Shown one piece after another: positions 1-11,690 of a stretch of DNA of 64,000 nucleotides. Made by a program: the position numbers and the translations under genes. How positions within the stretch are numbered: position 1 is the first letter of the stretch; every line of letters begins with the position of its first letter. Under the pieces are notes generated by a model, which was not told the DNA's origin, searched no databases, and was given only the letters and a program-made list of their open reading frames with translations. The stretch is from Siphonodentalium dalli. Lineage: Eukaryota > Mollusca > Scaphopoda > Gadilida > Siphonodentaliidae. Where the stretch lies: NCBI GenBank assembly GCA_032622095.1, contig CP136061.1, forward strand, positions 202,298,244-202,362,243. Reading direction: 5' to 3'.

Positions 1-2072
1 TGTTGGTAACAATATCTAGCCGAGAATTCCTCAGACATACAGACGAATGCGACCAGCAAATTTCAAAATTGGTCACTTGACCTCCCCATGAATATCTTCT
101 GGGAAATGCCAGGGAACGTGTGCCCATTATCGGGCCATTGTGTGTGACGCGGTCCCGCAATTTTAACACTTTCGAGGTAAATACACGTGGTTGTGAATTA
201 CGTCACGCCACGTGGGTCCAGGCGGAAGTTAACCTGACCCTTCCAATGCCGCGTACGTTAGTGATATGGAGTTATAGCGTGCGCGTTATGTTTTTTGACT
301 GACCGCAGTGCCCGATCCGCCGAATGTGAACATGTTATCAACTGTTACGGCAGTCCGTGGCCCACGGCAGTCAATTGCTGTGTCGAATATTGAAGCCTAC
401 TGATCAATTCAAGGTAAAATCGGGTAAAACTCGCTGATTTCGACGAAATTGTACACCTAGGTGCAGCATACGTGTCTCGGAAGCTGTTGCAATTGCTTTT
501 TCGAACAAAGCCATGAGACGAAAAATTAAAAAGGCACAATTAACTCATTGAAAAACAAAACAATTTAATTAAAAAAAATTAAAACATAAAAATTGTCATG
601 TTTCTGACGATTGCCGCCAGTGGCGGGCTAACCTGCTAGTCTATACTATATATTTTGAGACTTCGTATATATGTGTGTGTGTGTGTGTGTGTGTACTTCA
701 TAGAATCCAAAACGCGTGTACAGATTGAGATCAAATTTCGTATGTAAGTGTAAAATCCCACCGACACCGCCGTAGTCGCGGTTTAGAGAAGCTCAGAGCA
801 CCCGTTCTCCAATCTCAAATCACCGCAAAGGCACGGTGGGGGTTAATCAAGTGATTATTTAATGAGCGTTTGTTTTTGACGCATCTCTATAAAGAGCGTC
901 TGTTTCCCATTCAACGTTATTCGCATCTGCAGAGTTATACGGGAACGCAAACGTTATCGCTCGAAATTTATTCCCTGCGAGCACGGGTGGCCCGCTTTGT
1001 TTTTACAGTATATACCTTTGGTATATACCGAAATCATCCCAGATAATCACGAATATAGCATCAGATTTCTCCCCAGATATATCGTTATAAAGCTACTGGA
1101 ATCTGCCAATCTACGGGAAATTCCAGGGAATGCCGATTGAGCTCAAACTTGCTACCTACGGGAAGTGTCATATATATGAGTGTGTCCTTTATAGACTCTA
1201 ACCGATTGAGCTCAAACTTGCTAAATAAGAAAATAGCCCCCAAGCCGTAAATATCAACAACAACGATATTACTAAATACACGTTTTCGGCAATGTGAGAG
1301 TTTTCGGGGAGCCGTGATGCCAACAACAACGACCCGAAGACAGATTTCCCGACGGGAAGCGTTTGTTTTAAATTCAATGCAATGTTATCGTAGAGAGATT
1401 TCACGAAACAAAGAATGCGTTGTCTGTCGTTCCTAGGAAGGGGGGATTTATACGGGTAAATTTTTCCGCCAGAAACAAAAAAATTAAATAAAACAATTTA
1501 CAATTTAATTAAAACAATTTAAAATAAAAAAAAATAAACAATAAAAAAAACAATTCAGAAACAAAATATATTAAATTTAAAAAACATTAAATTCATATTC
1601 AAAAATAAAAAACAAAAATAAATAAAAACAAAATAATTACAAAAATGTCATGTTTCTGAAACAAAGCCATGGGACGAATGCCGCCAGTGGCGGGCTAACC
1701 TGCTAGTACCATATAAACCAGTATAAACCGAAGAAGTTTGATATATTATTAGAGACGAAGTTCCAATCAATAGGTATGTTATTTGATTGAATTTTTTTTA
1801 TTTTTTTTTATAAATGTACAATTAATGCATCAATACATTCTGGGGGGTATATTAGGGGGAATATTATCTGTCATTCTCTGAACAGTATTATATCACTTGG
1901 TGCACATTTCTATGCCACAATATAGCAAATATATTATAGCCTCTATTTCATTGCACGATTCCTCAGCAATACTGTATATTCATGGCTCTATTCAGAAATA
2001 TTCGCAGTGAACCTGGGGACTCAATCTATACATAGACCATTATGTATGGACTGTGTTTTTTTCTTGTTTTAG
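1..2072. other. Intronic or upstream DNA of the fibulin-like gene; AT-rich, with local repeats
   Basis: No coding exon was found. The stretch holds a (TG)n microsatellite (about 671-694) and a small palindrome near 1003-1030. A repeated module ending in a 'ccgccagtggcgggctaac' core occurs near 611-641 and again near 1678-1708, each preceded by A-rich DNA with an 'atgtcatgtttctga' block. A phrase 'ccgattgagctcaaacttgc' occurs twice (about 1133 and 1202). This points to an old duplicated repeat. Because the next exon starts in phase 1 with an EGF module, this is most likely an intron of a gene that begins outside the window. Confidence 0.5.
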
Positions 2073-2195
2073 ATATAGATGAATGCAGAATGTATGGTCA
2101 AATATGTGCCTCACACTCAACATGTGTCAACGTTCCAGGCAGCTATACATGTAACTGCAAATCAGGATATAAGAGTGTTGGAACACAGTGTATAG
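2073..2195 (+). CDS. Fibulin-like gene, calcium-binding EGF exon (first in window)
   Basis: The exon is bounded by acceptor ...tgttttag and donor gtatgt, 123 nt, phase 1 at both ends, as usual for EGF modules. It encodes one complete EGF domain that starts with the calcium-binding signature D-I-D-E-C, has six cysteines, and contains C-x-N-x4-Y-x-C (CVNVPGSYTC), the consensus for Asp/Asn beta-hydroxylation. Such modules in tandem form the rigid rods of fibulins, hemicentins and fibrillins in the extracellular matrix. It is the most 5' exon of this gene visible here. Assignment to one gene with the exons at 5227, 9154, 11691 and 13906 rests on matching strand, phase and order. Confidence 0.9.
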
Positions 2196-2429
2196 GTATG
2201 TATAGTCACCTAATACTGCTTCTGCCTTTTCTAAATTGTTTTAAACCAATGAATTACATTAAGTCGCCATTTTTAATGGGCTCCTGCGAACATTCAAGAT
2301 TTAATTTGATGTGAAATTTCTTAAAAGGTTTGATGATCATGAAAATTTGATAAATTTTGAATCCTCCCGCACCTGGAGACTCATAGGACTTTCTCAAATA
2401 TATAAACGAAAATGTCCTTAACACATTGA

Positions 2430-2730
2430 CTCATGGGCAAATACAGTGTCGGTCCGGAAACATGCCTATATGAGCATATATGAGCGAGGTCAAAGTCAAG
2501 GTCAAGGGCACGGTCGTCCCAGGATCAAAGTAGGCCTATATACCAAATTTGAGTCCGATCGGTTGAGGTCCAGAAACATGCCTATATGAGTGATTATGAG
2601 TGAGGTCAAGGACATGGTCGCATTATTCCCAGGATCAAAGCAGGCCTACATACCAAATTTGAGTCGGATCGGTCAAACAGTTTTCGAGTCACACACATAC
2701 AGACAGAAGTTCTAAGATATATAATAGATT
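2430..2730. repeat. Internally duplicated dispersed repeat, possibly the 3' end of an RTE-like LINE
   Basis: Two roughly 110-bp tandem units share 'ccaggatcaaag', 'ataccaaatttgagtc' and 'gatcggt'. The end reads 'gttttcgagtcacacacat' followed by 'acagacag' and an AT-rich tail. Such endings are common at the 3' ends of RTE-type LINEs or their SINE derivatives in invertebrates. No coding part is present, so the family is inferred and uncertain. Confidence 0.35.
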
Positions 2731-2732
2731 AG

Positions 2733-3208
2733 GTAAACACAGGCCTCAAAATATGGTGGTGGTCATTTGCAGAATGAGGTCCCCAGAGGGTGAATTTAGT
2801 GATGCTAGCCTGTTGTGCTAAATTCACCCTTTGGGGACCTCATTCTGCTTAGGTCTCATCTTCTCTGGAATGTATCTTTATTATCAAATTAACGAGTTTT
2901 TTAGTTTCTTTAGAAACTTATATAGAAAGTTTCTTTTTCTATTTTAGTTTTGTTTCTCTATATCCCCAAATTGGCAGACGATACAATACCCATGAGGTGC
3001 CCAATGGGTGCATATCACCATCTAACCCATCTGGGAACTTAACCTATGTCTAGGTCTACCATAGCAGATGAGACCATACATAATGAGGTCCCCAGAGGAT
3101 GAATTTGGTGATGCTAGCCTGCTGTGTCTGGTAGTGTCACTAAATTTACCCTCTGACGACCTCATTCTGCAAATGACCAGTACCATATTTTGAGGCCTAA
3201 GTAAACAC
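2733..3208. mobile_element. Long member of the 'aggcctcaaaat' palindromic MITE family with an 8-bp target duplication
   Basis: The element spans 2741-3200 and is flanked by an exact direct repeat GTAAACAC (2733-2740 and 3201-3208). The terminal inverted repeats start aggcctcaaaatatgg, and each end carries a hairpin built from 'gcagaatgaggtcccc' and its complement. An 8-bp duplication is typical of hAT-superfamily transposition, which is the inferred class. No transposase is encoded. Related copies lie at about 21807, 25364, 28225, 36243, 42370 and 55930. Confidence 0.7.
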
Positions 3209-3614
3209 CATTCTGGCTGCCTCTACCCTTGACCTCTAGGCAAAGGTCTCCGGTGCACTGAGCAGATTTATATTTCCCTCAATCACCACCCGATTGACGT
3301 CCTTCTTGCAGTTCATAATAATTTTTTCACTGAACATCCCGAAATGTAATTCAAATGACACATTTAAATGTTACTGACACTCTTAGTCAGAAAAAAGACT
3401 CACAATTGCAATGACTATTCGAAGTAATTGAATTCCAATAATTATCACCTTTGCTGAAAATTGAATTACTCATGATTGCACCGGAGTGTTACATGAAATA
3501 TATTGGATTACTTATGTTGCAATGAAGTATAATACTGTGTGCTTAACAGTCACTGCATTAATATTTTCCTCCATAATATTCACAGTACCCTTATCATTCA
3601 ATTTTCCAGTATAG

Positions 3615-4734
3615 GCCTATAATAGGGTCCTGCGAATTGGAGATTTTGATCGAATCGAATATTGAATCGAATTCTGGAAATCGAATCGAATATCGAATCG
3701 AATCATATCTGTGTGTTGCATTCTCAATTGGGCATGTTTTGTCAACGATTAGACGATTTGTGAAACGTTGTATCAACTACATGCACGAAGTTCCATCATA
3801 ACTTATGTTATGTGGCGATGAACCGTCATTTGCTATACTATTAACTTCAAATGATAATTGTCGAGAAAAAAAGGCAGATTTAAATAAAACGTCCATGCGG
3901 CTGTCACGACGATTAATATATAACCACTAAACGGATTATCAGAACTAAAATCACGCGAAATGTACATGCAAAATTGCAAATCAACATTCGGAATCACCCG
4001 TAGTTATAAACTTGGAAGATGCAACAACAGTCGCAGGGTAGCCTGATTATGTAGTGCTGGATGCTTCTTGGGCAGATGGTTCCATAGTTGGGTCATTGTC
4101 CCAGATGCTTGCGATTTATACACCAGGTTGGATTCATCTCACGTGTAAGTCCCTGCACTACCTGCAGCTTTATCATGTTTAAAATAAACATGAATAACGA
4201 CGACATTTTGTCAAGTGTCAAAGAACGCTCCGAAATTGAAAGTAAACTTCAAAAGAAAACATCGCCAAAATGCACATTTCGAACACGTGTTGTTTAAATT
4301 CTCAGCTATACTACTTAATGCAGAATCAGAGACGGATAGACGGCGGATAACGCTAGCGGTTGCTCAGTCTCATAGCTATTATTCACGCGCGTTGTCGGTC
4401 CATCGGTGATCTCCGAGCTTTTGGCTACCATGTTCAAAGCTAGAATTCAGGCGTATTTAGTAGTCCTATAGTGGCTAATTGCTGGCTATACTTATATTTA
4501 ATATATATAATCATGATGTACAATAAGAATTATAAGGTGCATATATACATCATTTTCTGTAATTAAATGGCACAAAAACAGCTAAGTTCGACGTGTGTAC
4601 TTGTCCGTAAACAGCCTACTTTTCCATCAGTGTATATTCGAAATTTCGAGTTGGCAATTTCGAATCGAATTCGAATCGAATTTGACTTTCGAATCGAATC
4701 GAATATCGAATATTCGCAGGACCCTAGCCTATAA
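3615..4734. mobile_element. Non-autonomous hAT-like transposon (1104 bp) with 8-bp target duplication
   Basis: The ends are TAGGGTCCTGCGAAT at 3623 and its exact complement ending at 4726, followed inwards by 'gaatcgaat' subterminal repeats on both sides. The flanks are an exact 8-bp duplication GCCTATAA (3615-3622 and 4727-4734). A (C/T)AGGG start, an 8-bp duplication and subterminal repeats are hallmarks of hAT elements. The inside has no transposase-like reading frame, so it is a deletion derivative or MITE in an intron of the fibulin-like gene. Confidence 0.85.
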
Positions 4735-5226
4735 TCAGCCAAAATATTACAGGGTGGGGCCGTGATGAATTGATAAATTACTCGTCATGTTTTCCATAAT
4801 CGCTGGTGACAATAATAAATTGTTAATGTCACTGAACTTTTGATCACTTTTTCAATTTAGGGTATGATTCGATGTGAAATCTCTATTCCAATTTGATTCA
4901 AATTTCGATTTGACGAAAAAAATTGTGATTCACACGAGCCTAATTTTTATCTACCATATTCCAATAACCACAGAGGTCCGGAAGTCACAGGACATGTTCA
5001 GACCGAATTGTAGACTGATCATTCATCATTTTTGGTGCTATATATTACGGGGAACTTTGGATTCTACACCGAAATCTTGTTACAAAATTGCTACATACAA
5101 CTCACTTGTAATGCATGAATATTGAATATTAAGTCTCTATTAATTCATGCTAATAATTCGAACACATGCATATACTTCTGTGAATAAATATTTCTGTTTC
5201 TGACTTTTTTCGTATATTTTTCGTAG

Positions 5227-5346
5227 ATATCAACGAATGTAAAGTTTCAACTCCATGTGAACAGGACTGTCAGAACACTTACGGAAGTTACGTCTGTCAG
5301 TGCAAAAGAGGTTACACACTTAATGTGGATAGACACACTTGTAAAG
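5227..5346 (+). CDS. Fibulin-like gene, calcium-binding EGF exon
   Basis: Acceptor ...tttcgtag, donor ...aaag/gtagca, 120 nt, phase 1-1. It encodes a complete EGF module opening D-I-N-E-C, with the [10 protein letters not shown] hydroxylation-type core and six cysteines; the first loop is short. This cysteine spacing (CxxDC then NTxGSY) is common in the fibulin and hemicentin EGF arrays. It joins in frame to the exons at 2073 and 9154. Confidence 0.92.
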
Positions 5347-5796
5347 GTAGCATCTTATTCCAAACCCACTTTCCCTATCTTGCCATGTCTACATCTCATA
5401 TTCATCACATGATTAACTAAAAAAAGAATACATTTTCAAACTATTACTTTATTAATATGCTTAAAAATACCATAAAAAAATGTTTTGCAGATTTTAATTA
5501 GAAACGAGCATTAGGTAAAAATTATATTAAAAATATTTTTTATAATCATCTCCGTTGGGCACCTGATAAAATCTAGAGACCCTAATTTATTATTATTTAG
5601 ATGAATCAACAGTTTTCAAGGTGTCAATATAGTAATCTATTTATTATGTATGGTGTAAATAAACATTCAACTATTGTTTGTGTTGAAAATGTGTTGTGGA
5701 GGAAATTTGTGGCGAGACAACTTATACAACAAAACTTATAAAATTTGAGGCTATTGAACTATAATCATCATCATAGCAGATCATAGTAGTATATTT

Positions 5797-6014
5797 TTGA
5801 CCCTTTCTTTAGTTATATAAATGGCCACCGTTTGTTGAACTTATTATCGGAACATTTCCCACCAAAGTACAGGAATGTTCTGCATTTGATATATCTAATT
5901 GTCAATCTGTTGTCTGCTAATATTCCTGAACATCCCCCCAGATGAATAATAAGCCATTCTAATGACTACTTTTATAACTGAATGGGAGATTCCATTTAGT
6001 AAAGAAAGGGTTAA
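5797..6014. mobile_element. TTAA-type MITE, family C (degraded left end)
   Basis: The right end reads aagaaagggttaa. The left end matches the family start (ccctttcttta) after a mutated TTGA. The middle carries the family phrase 'gttgaacttattat..gaacattt'. Family C recurs at 11436, 16367, 29961, 31636, 41768 and 49597. Confidence 0.65.
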
Positions 6015-6039
6015 ATATCTATAATATTGAAATATTTGA

Positions 6040-6430
6040 AAAATTTTGTGTATACTTGGCACATATATCAACCAGCATTGTATTAAACCTGCACACCTGC
6101 GATTTTGTGTTTGGTCGGTCTTATTTTGGTGGAGTTATTACCATTTTTTGACATAGAATCATACATCCTTGAATGCATCTTTTGTCTGAGACTGTATTCC
6201 GTCATTTTTCAGTCAATTTTTTTTAACTTGGCATAGATGTCAACCAGCATGGAAACCTGCGCACCTGCGATTTTGAGTTCAGTTTGGGTCATTTTGGCAC
6301 AGCTATTGTCATTTTCTACATGGAAAGGTTTTATGTTTTTTAATTTAGAGTTATTTACCCTTTCTCGACACATTAAAGATTTAGTGAATATGCACTTTGT
6401 ATCATATTGGTGTAATCAGTTCCTCCTACA
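6040..6430. repeat. Dispersed repeat with 'acttggcacagat..cacctgcga' units
   Basis: About 190-bp tandem units repeat the phrases 'ggcacatatatcaaccagca', 'cacacctgcgatttt' and 'ggtggagttatt'. The same units occur at 46670-47340 and, in part, at 31480. No protein is encoded. The family is unrecognised; a LINE 3' untranslated region is possible. Confidence 0.4.
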
Positions 6431-6880
6431 GTTTGTAGTATAGGGATCTGAAACCCAATAATCCTTCAAACCTGCCAAACCACTGTCAGAAAAAGTTAAA
6501 TGTTCACTTACGATTCCTGTTGGGCCTCAATGTTTTCTCAACTCGATACGTCCACACATATCATCTCGCTTGTCCATAAATTTTGCCTCTAAGTCCTTCG
6601 CAGTCTCTTTGAAAAGCCGACGGGAAATCCTAACAGATGTACGTCTCTAGATCTGTGATTCACTTTTCATTTTCAAGGACGATGCTGCTTTACCAAGATG
6701 ACGAAATAAATTGTTTCCAAATATGGAGTGCCTGTCAGGCATAGTAAACATTTGTGAGAATCGTAGTATTTAGTAGAAATTAGAAAAACAACAAAATGCT
6801 AAAGAATATTCAGTAATAAATATCGTTGACTGATAAAAACATGAAGATGAAGTCTACTAGATTGTGATGAGTATAATGCA

Positions 6881-7134
6881 CAAGCCTTGAAATAGTGTGT
6901 CTGTCATTTGCAGAATGAGGTCCACAGAGGGTGAATTTAGTGATGCTACCCCACGTAGCGGGCTAGCATCACCAAATTCACCCTCTGGGGACCTCATTCT
7001 GCTTACACCTTAGCAGAATGAGGTTCCCAGAGGGTGAATTTGGTGATGCTAGCCCGCTATGCGGGGTAGCATCACTAAATTCACCCTCTGGGGACCTCAT
7101 TCTGCAAATGACAGACACACTATTTCAAGGCTTG
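6881..7134. mobile_element. 254-bp double-hairpin MITE, family G
   Basis: The ends are CAAGCCTTGAAATAGTGTGT and its complement. Inside are two mirrored hairpins, each with 'gcagaatgaggt' arms around a 'gatgctacc..gctagcatc' centre. Same length as the copies at 13610 and 48018. The flanks (ATAATGCA / TGCATAAG) do not form a direct repeat here. Confidence 0.8.
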
Positions 7135-7945
7135 TGCATAAGGAATGTGTCGACTGTATTCTGCATTATAACATTTGTTTTTCACTATCATGGGAAAATT
7201 GTCAAATTGTTATTGACCTCCGATCTATATAACCAATATAACCAACCCCAAAGTAGGGTTTGTCATTATTATCGGCTATTTATAGAAATTGGATTCTGCA
7301 GTTGAAGTGATCTGCTATGAGGCTTATGACACTAACCAATGATCTTTTGCATGATCTGTGCCATGGAATGGATGGAATGGATGGAATCCCATCAAAGCAG
7401 AAATGAAAAGTAAACAAATGATCTAGAGACCAGACCTTTTAAGTTTTGAAAATGGCCATCTGGAGATTTTTGTGGAAGCGACCACCTCCAATTTTCAACT
7501 GCAATTCCTGTTCACCGACTGGTTTATTCTAAATATCACCTTCAATGGGCGATCACCTGTTAAATGTGGCAGCAACCACCTTATTTTCGGTTCAAAACAC
7601 AAATTCCACCTGTGTTGAGAGACCACCACCATTTATTAAAGAGAAAGAAGCAGACACTTCATTTGAACTAAGTAAAGTACTCAGAATTCCACTTGATACA
7701 GCTGGATATGGGCGAAATAAACTACAAAATGGACTTGTCTTATGGTTTAACCCCCAAAAGACACATTCCATCATTTATTAAAACAATTTAGAAAGCAGAA
7801 ACTTCATTTAAAATAAGTAAAAATGAACAAGAGTTACACAGGTTACAACCGGACATGCATGAAACCGAAAGTACAAAATAGACCCGTTTTACCCGCAAAT
7901 GAAATGGACAAATTCTATTTGCATGCTTTGTGACTTAGTGGTTAT
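7135..7945. other. Intronic DNA with no gene seen
   Basis: Only a short tandem 'tggaatgga' run (about 7363-7385) and unclassified AT-rich sequence. Short open frames here lack splice context and resemble nothing I recognise. Confidence 0.4.
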
Positions 7946-8675
7946 TTAAAGGGGAAGGAAACTATCGCATAACGAAAAGGCATGTGAATTAAGCAAGCTA
8001 TTAAAATTTTAGCGCGAATCTCCACACAAGATCGGAGGTATGTCATCTCAAACTAACCCGCGCAAGCAATTACGCCAGTACTTAACACCGCCATTTTGGA
8101 AGAAATATTATCTCACTTTATAGTTTGTGACACTTGGCTTTTTAATGCTAAACTGTATCACGTATGCTAGTTTGTTTTTAGATAAATAGATAAACAGCAG
8201 ATTTAATGTTTGTTGTGCACAATAAATGATTGTTGTGAATAAATTATAGTTTAATTCAGGAAAGTTTGTTTGGTTGTCATATTTGCACATATAGAAGTCG
8301 TGTGAGTTTGGCCAAGATTGTCACTTTCATATGTTATGCGACCATTAACTGGCCGTAAATTAATACATGTATGTAGTCTTCAATTGGCTGTGATTGCTTG
8401 GATTTTGTGCAGAATAACAAAAAAACATGCCAAAATGATTTTAGTGTGATAGCCTTTATATATATCTGTACAAAGGATGAGTAACGCGATGTGAAGCTGT
8501 GACGTCATGTTCCTATAAATATGGACACGCCGTAATTAGCAGAAGTTTTGTGTTACGTGATGTGATATCATTGTGATTGAGCTTAACTGAGAAAAGAGAG
8601 GTGTTTTATCGCACCATGGTCGATATAATAAATATATTAACAGCCTGATTTGTTGAGGGTTTCCTTCACCTTTAA
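7946..8675. mobile_element. TTAA-flanked non-autonomous element (730 bp), TTAAAGGGGAAGG type
   Basis: It begins TTAAAGGGGAAGGAAAC at 7946 and ends with the near-complement GTTTCCTTCACCTTTAA at 8675. TTAA at both ends is the target duplication of piggyBac-type transposition. No transposase is encoded. The ends resemble those of the nested element at 20895. Confidence 0.7.
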
Positions 8676-9153
8676 CAGCAGTGTGGTTATGTTTCAGTCT
8701 GGAAGCAATTAACAAATAGTTCTATTGAAATAAAGTAGATGCATAATTGCATATTTGTTTTGACAAACATTTGAACTGTCTCAGAACAATTCATTAATAT
8801 ATTGAGAAATGCCCAAACTGTGAAAAAGGGATTAGTGGCCGATTTTGTGTACTCATTATATCTGTTGTCATGTGTGGCCCTACTAATTAGCCATGTTGTC
8901 ACATGCAGGATAAAAGGGTGGTTATCTGTATTTTAGAGGTTTTCCATATGGCAATCCGGGAGTCTCACGGACAATCCGTGAAACTTAACAGCTCTGCTAG
9001 AGATCTAGATCTGTTAGGATTTCTGTCTGTATTTCAAAGAGACTCAGTCCTTCGTAGTTAGTTCACTGAAATTTATTTATAGAGTAGGCGAATAATCAGG
9101 CTCTTTATTAGGTTGTTGCCTACTTAAATTTTGATTACTATATACGTATACAG

Positions 9154-9285
9154 ATGTTGATGAATGCCAGAGAATTGGATATGGCCGTGGACGACTCTGT
9201 GGCGGATCCTGTCGGAACACCCCTGGATCTTATAAATGTGAATGTCCAGAAGGATGGAAGCTGTTTGATGGAAGATCATGTCGAG
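9154..9285 (+). CDS. Fibulin-like gene, calcium-binding EGF exon
   Basis: Acceptor ...cgtatacag, donor ...tcgag/gtatga, 132 nt, phase 1-1. It starts D-V-D-E-C and carries a Gly/Arg-rich first loop, then CRNTPGSYKC and a WKLFDGRSC end. Six cysteines are present. It fits the tandem EGF array of a fibulin or hemicentin. Confidence 0.92.
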
Positions 9286-9302
9286 GTATGACCACTTCTT
9301 TT

Positions 9303-10408
9303 TAGCTCAACTTTAAAAAGTTAATTTTGAGCTATTGCCATGGGTTGGCATCTGTCGTCCGTCCATGCATCCATCCATGCATCCGTCCATCATCATTTTC
9401 CGTTAGCACACCCTACAGGTCACATTTCTCATCCGATCTTCATCAAACTTTATAAGGATCTTCGTAGTGACCTCTAGATGGGAGCCTCCTATTTTTACCA
9501 AAATTCATTAAAAAACATGGCCACCAGCAGCCATCTTGGATTTCAAATCTGAATCAAGTGCACACCCTGCAGCCTGCATCTCACATCTGATGGTCACCAA
9601 ACTTCAAATGGATTTTCGGGGTGACCTCTAGATGGGAGCCTCCTATTTTGACCGAAAATCATTTTTTAAAATGGCTGCCGGCAGCCATCTTGGATTTCAA
9701 ATTTGAATCCATCTGCACACCCTGCAGCCTGCATCTCACTTCCAATCATCACCAAACATCATTTTGATCTTCAGGGTGACCTCTAGATGGGAGCCTCCTA
9801 TTTTGACCAAAATTCGTTAAAAAACATCTTGGATTTTACTCTGTATGACTAAATCCTTCAGCACACCCAACAGGCCACCTCCCACATCCAATCATCAGCA
9901 AACTTCATATTGATCTTCAGGGTGACCTCTAGTTTGGAGCCTCCTATTTTGACTGAAATTCTTTTTTTTAAATGGCTACCAGCAGCCATCTTGGATTTTA
10001 AATTTGAACCCATCGACACACCCTACAGCCCTCATTTATTGGAGAATTGTTTTGTAAATGTACAGGCACATTTAGGATTACATCTGGATGGGAGATTTCG
10101 AATTTGAACAATATTCAATAAAAAACATGGCTGCCAGCAGCCATTTTTGATTTTACTCTTTGCATCACTAAATACTTTGGCACACCCTACATGCCACATC
10201 CCTCATCTGATCATTATCTAATTCACCCCAAATTTCACATGGCTCTTCTGGTTGACCTCGGGTTTATCCATTTGATTGCAAATTTCAAATTGTTCTTCAG
10301 GTTGACCTCTGGTATTACTTAAACATTTAAACTTTCTGCATTCCTTATCCCTCCATATGTATGACATTATTCCCTTTCCATGTTGAGCTACAGTGTCATT
10401 GATGCTTT
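9303..10408. mobile_element. About 1.1-kb repeat with TAGCTCAACTT ends and internal tandem units (copy 1)
   Basis: The left end is tagctcaactt, the right end aagttgagcta-like (tgttgagcta at 10390) followed by cagtgtcattga. Inside are several roughly 180-bp tandem units built on 'gccagcagccatcttggatt' and 'gggtgacctctagatgggag'. A second copy of almost the same length is at 43012-44128; fragments lie at 22510-22900 and 24690-25140. No coding capacity. The inverted ends suggest a DNA transposon, class unknown. It starts only 17 bp after the EGF exon. Confidence 0.6.
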
Positions 10409-10620
10409 TGTAACGGGAGAAGGGTGGAATGCGGGAGTCGCACCGAAAGTTGGCAGCACCCGAAATCTCAGGCCACCTACACCCATCCAAGTACTAACCG
10501 GGCTCGACGTTGCTTAACTTCGGTGACGAGACAAGGCGTCTTAACCACTGGACCAAAGAAGCATGCTCCGTTGGAGCTGTTGATTAATCGGCCTTCTATA
10601 TTTACAATGCGACCGCTACA
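10409..10620 (-). repeat. 5S-rRNA-derived SINE-like unit 1
   Basis: Read on the - strand, the middle (10479-10530) matches the internal control region of metazoan 5S rRNA: 'accgaagttaagcaacgtcg', then 'gcccggttagtacttggatg'. Upstream is a tRNA A-box-like 'tggtccagtggttaag'. The ends are tgtagcggtcgc and gttaca. It is too short and wrongly flanked for a working 5S gene. A 5S-type SINE (SINE3 class) or 5S-derived pseudogene is the likely identity. Confidence 0.75.
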
Positions 10621-10729
10621 TTCCTCCCTTCCTCGTTTTGAGGTTCACCACCAAGTGATCCTCACCCAAGTTCCTCTCTCAGAGCGGTCGCACCATGACA
10701 CAGACTCTGAGGACCGGACGAGCCCCCAG

Positions 10730-10942
10730 TGTAACGGGAGAAGGGTGGAATGCGGGAGTCGCACCGAAAGTTGGCAGCACCCGAAATCTCAGGCCACCGG
10801 TCACCCATCCAAGTACTAACCGGGCTCGACGTTGCTTAACTTCGGTGACGAGACAAGGCGTCTTAACCACTGGACCAAAGAAGCATGCTCCGTTGGAGCT
10901 GTTGATTAATCGGCCTTCTATATTTACAACGCGACCGCTACA
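10730..10942 (-). repeat. 5S-rRNA-derived SINE-like unit 2 (tandem partner)
   Basis: A second, nearly identical unit lies 321 bp downstream in the same orientation, separated from unit 1 by a 109-bp spacer. It keeps the 5S box C region better: on the - strand 'cttggatgggtgaccgg' at about 10797-10813. Two close tandem copies could come from a dimeric insertion or local duplication. Confidence 0.75.
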
Positions 10943-11435
10943 CTTTATTAAAGTTTGGATCAGGCCATGCAAGGTAAATTTCCCATTTCTAAGGTAAAAA
11001 AAAATTGAAAAGCATGTGAGCATGCAGTTTTTAATTACGTGTTTTATTCTGGGGAACACAACAACAAAGCTTTCTGCGCCTGGATGGGCTAGCTCTGGGT
11101 TTAATATCAGTTGCCCATTATTACCCAAACAAAAATGTCCATAAAAGTTAGTTGATAGACTCCATGTCATTTATTTCACAAAAAATTCACCCAATAAAGT
11201 ATCATTGACACGTTATTTATTGAGTTTGAAGACGCAATTCATCACGACGGTCGTGTATGAATCAGAAAATTTAATCCAGAAATGGGTATGTTCGATCTCA
11301 GAAAGGAGAAAGTTTGTGGAAAAGCTTACCGCAATTATGTCGTACTGATTATAATTTTTCCGACATATAAAACGCGAATAAAAAGGTTGCTGGCTCTGGG
11401 TTTCTGAGAAATGGGAAATTGACTTTGCTTGGTCT

Positions 11436-11667
11436 TTAACCTTTCTATATTAAATAATCATTGATGAGTAGTTCCCTTGCTCAGATAATAAGTTTGTTTG
11501 TCTGAACATTTCCCACCAATGAAGATGAATACCTCAGCACTTGTATTATCTTTTCATCTGAGTGTCATCTGCTAATTTATCCTGAACACCCCTCCAAATG
11601 AATAGTCCATTCTAGTGTATACTTTTATAACGGATGGGAGAATCCATTTAGAATAGAAAAGGGTTAA
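11436..11667. mobile_element. TTAA-type MITE, family C (232 bp)
   Basis: It begins TTAACCTTTCTATATTAAAT and ends gaatagaaaagggttaa. TTAA stands at both ends. It ends 23 bp before the acceptor-bounded exon at 11691, so its right flank forms the region where the branch point and pyrimidine tract must lie. Confidence 0.8.
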
Positions 11668-11690
11668 TACATCTGTTTAATTCACTGCAG

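Larger units (their letters stand above)
6570..9060. repeat. Inverted pair of about 90-bp repeats (6570-6660 and 8960-9060)
   Basis: The left copy reads 'agtctctttgaaaa..aaatcctaacagat..ctctagatct' and the right copy is its approximate reverse complement ('agatctagatctgttaggat..caaagagact'). They could be the ends of a 2.5-kb DNA transposon that later received the MITEs at 6881 and 7946, or two independent copies of one repeat. No target duplication was found. Confidence 0.35.

Noticed and set aside
10409-10942. Functional 5S rRNA genes
   Set aside because: Only the internal control region matches; the 5S termini are missing and flanked by non-5S sequence.
10424-11170. Open frames of 100-163 codons overlapping the 5S-like units
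   Set aside because: They run through SINE-like repeats in both copies and both strands; no protein similarity recognised.
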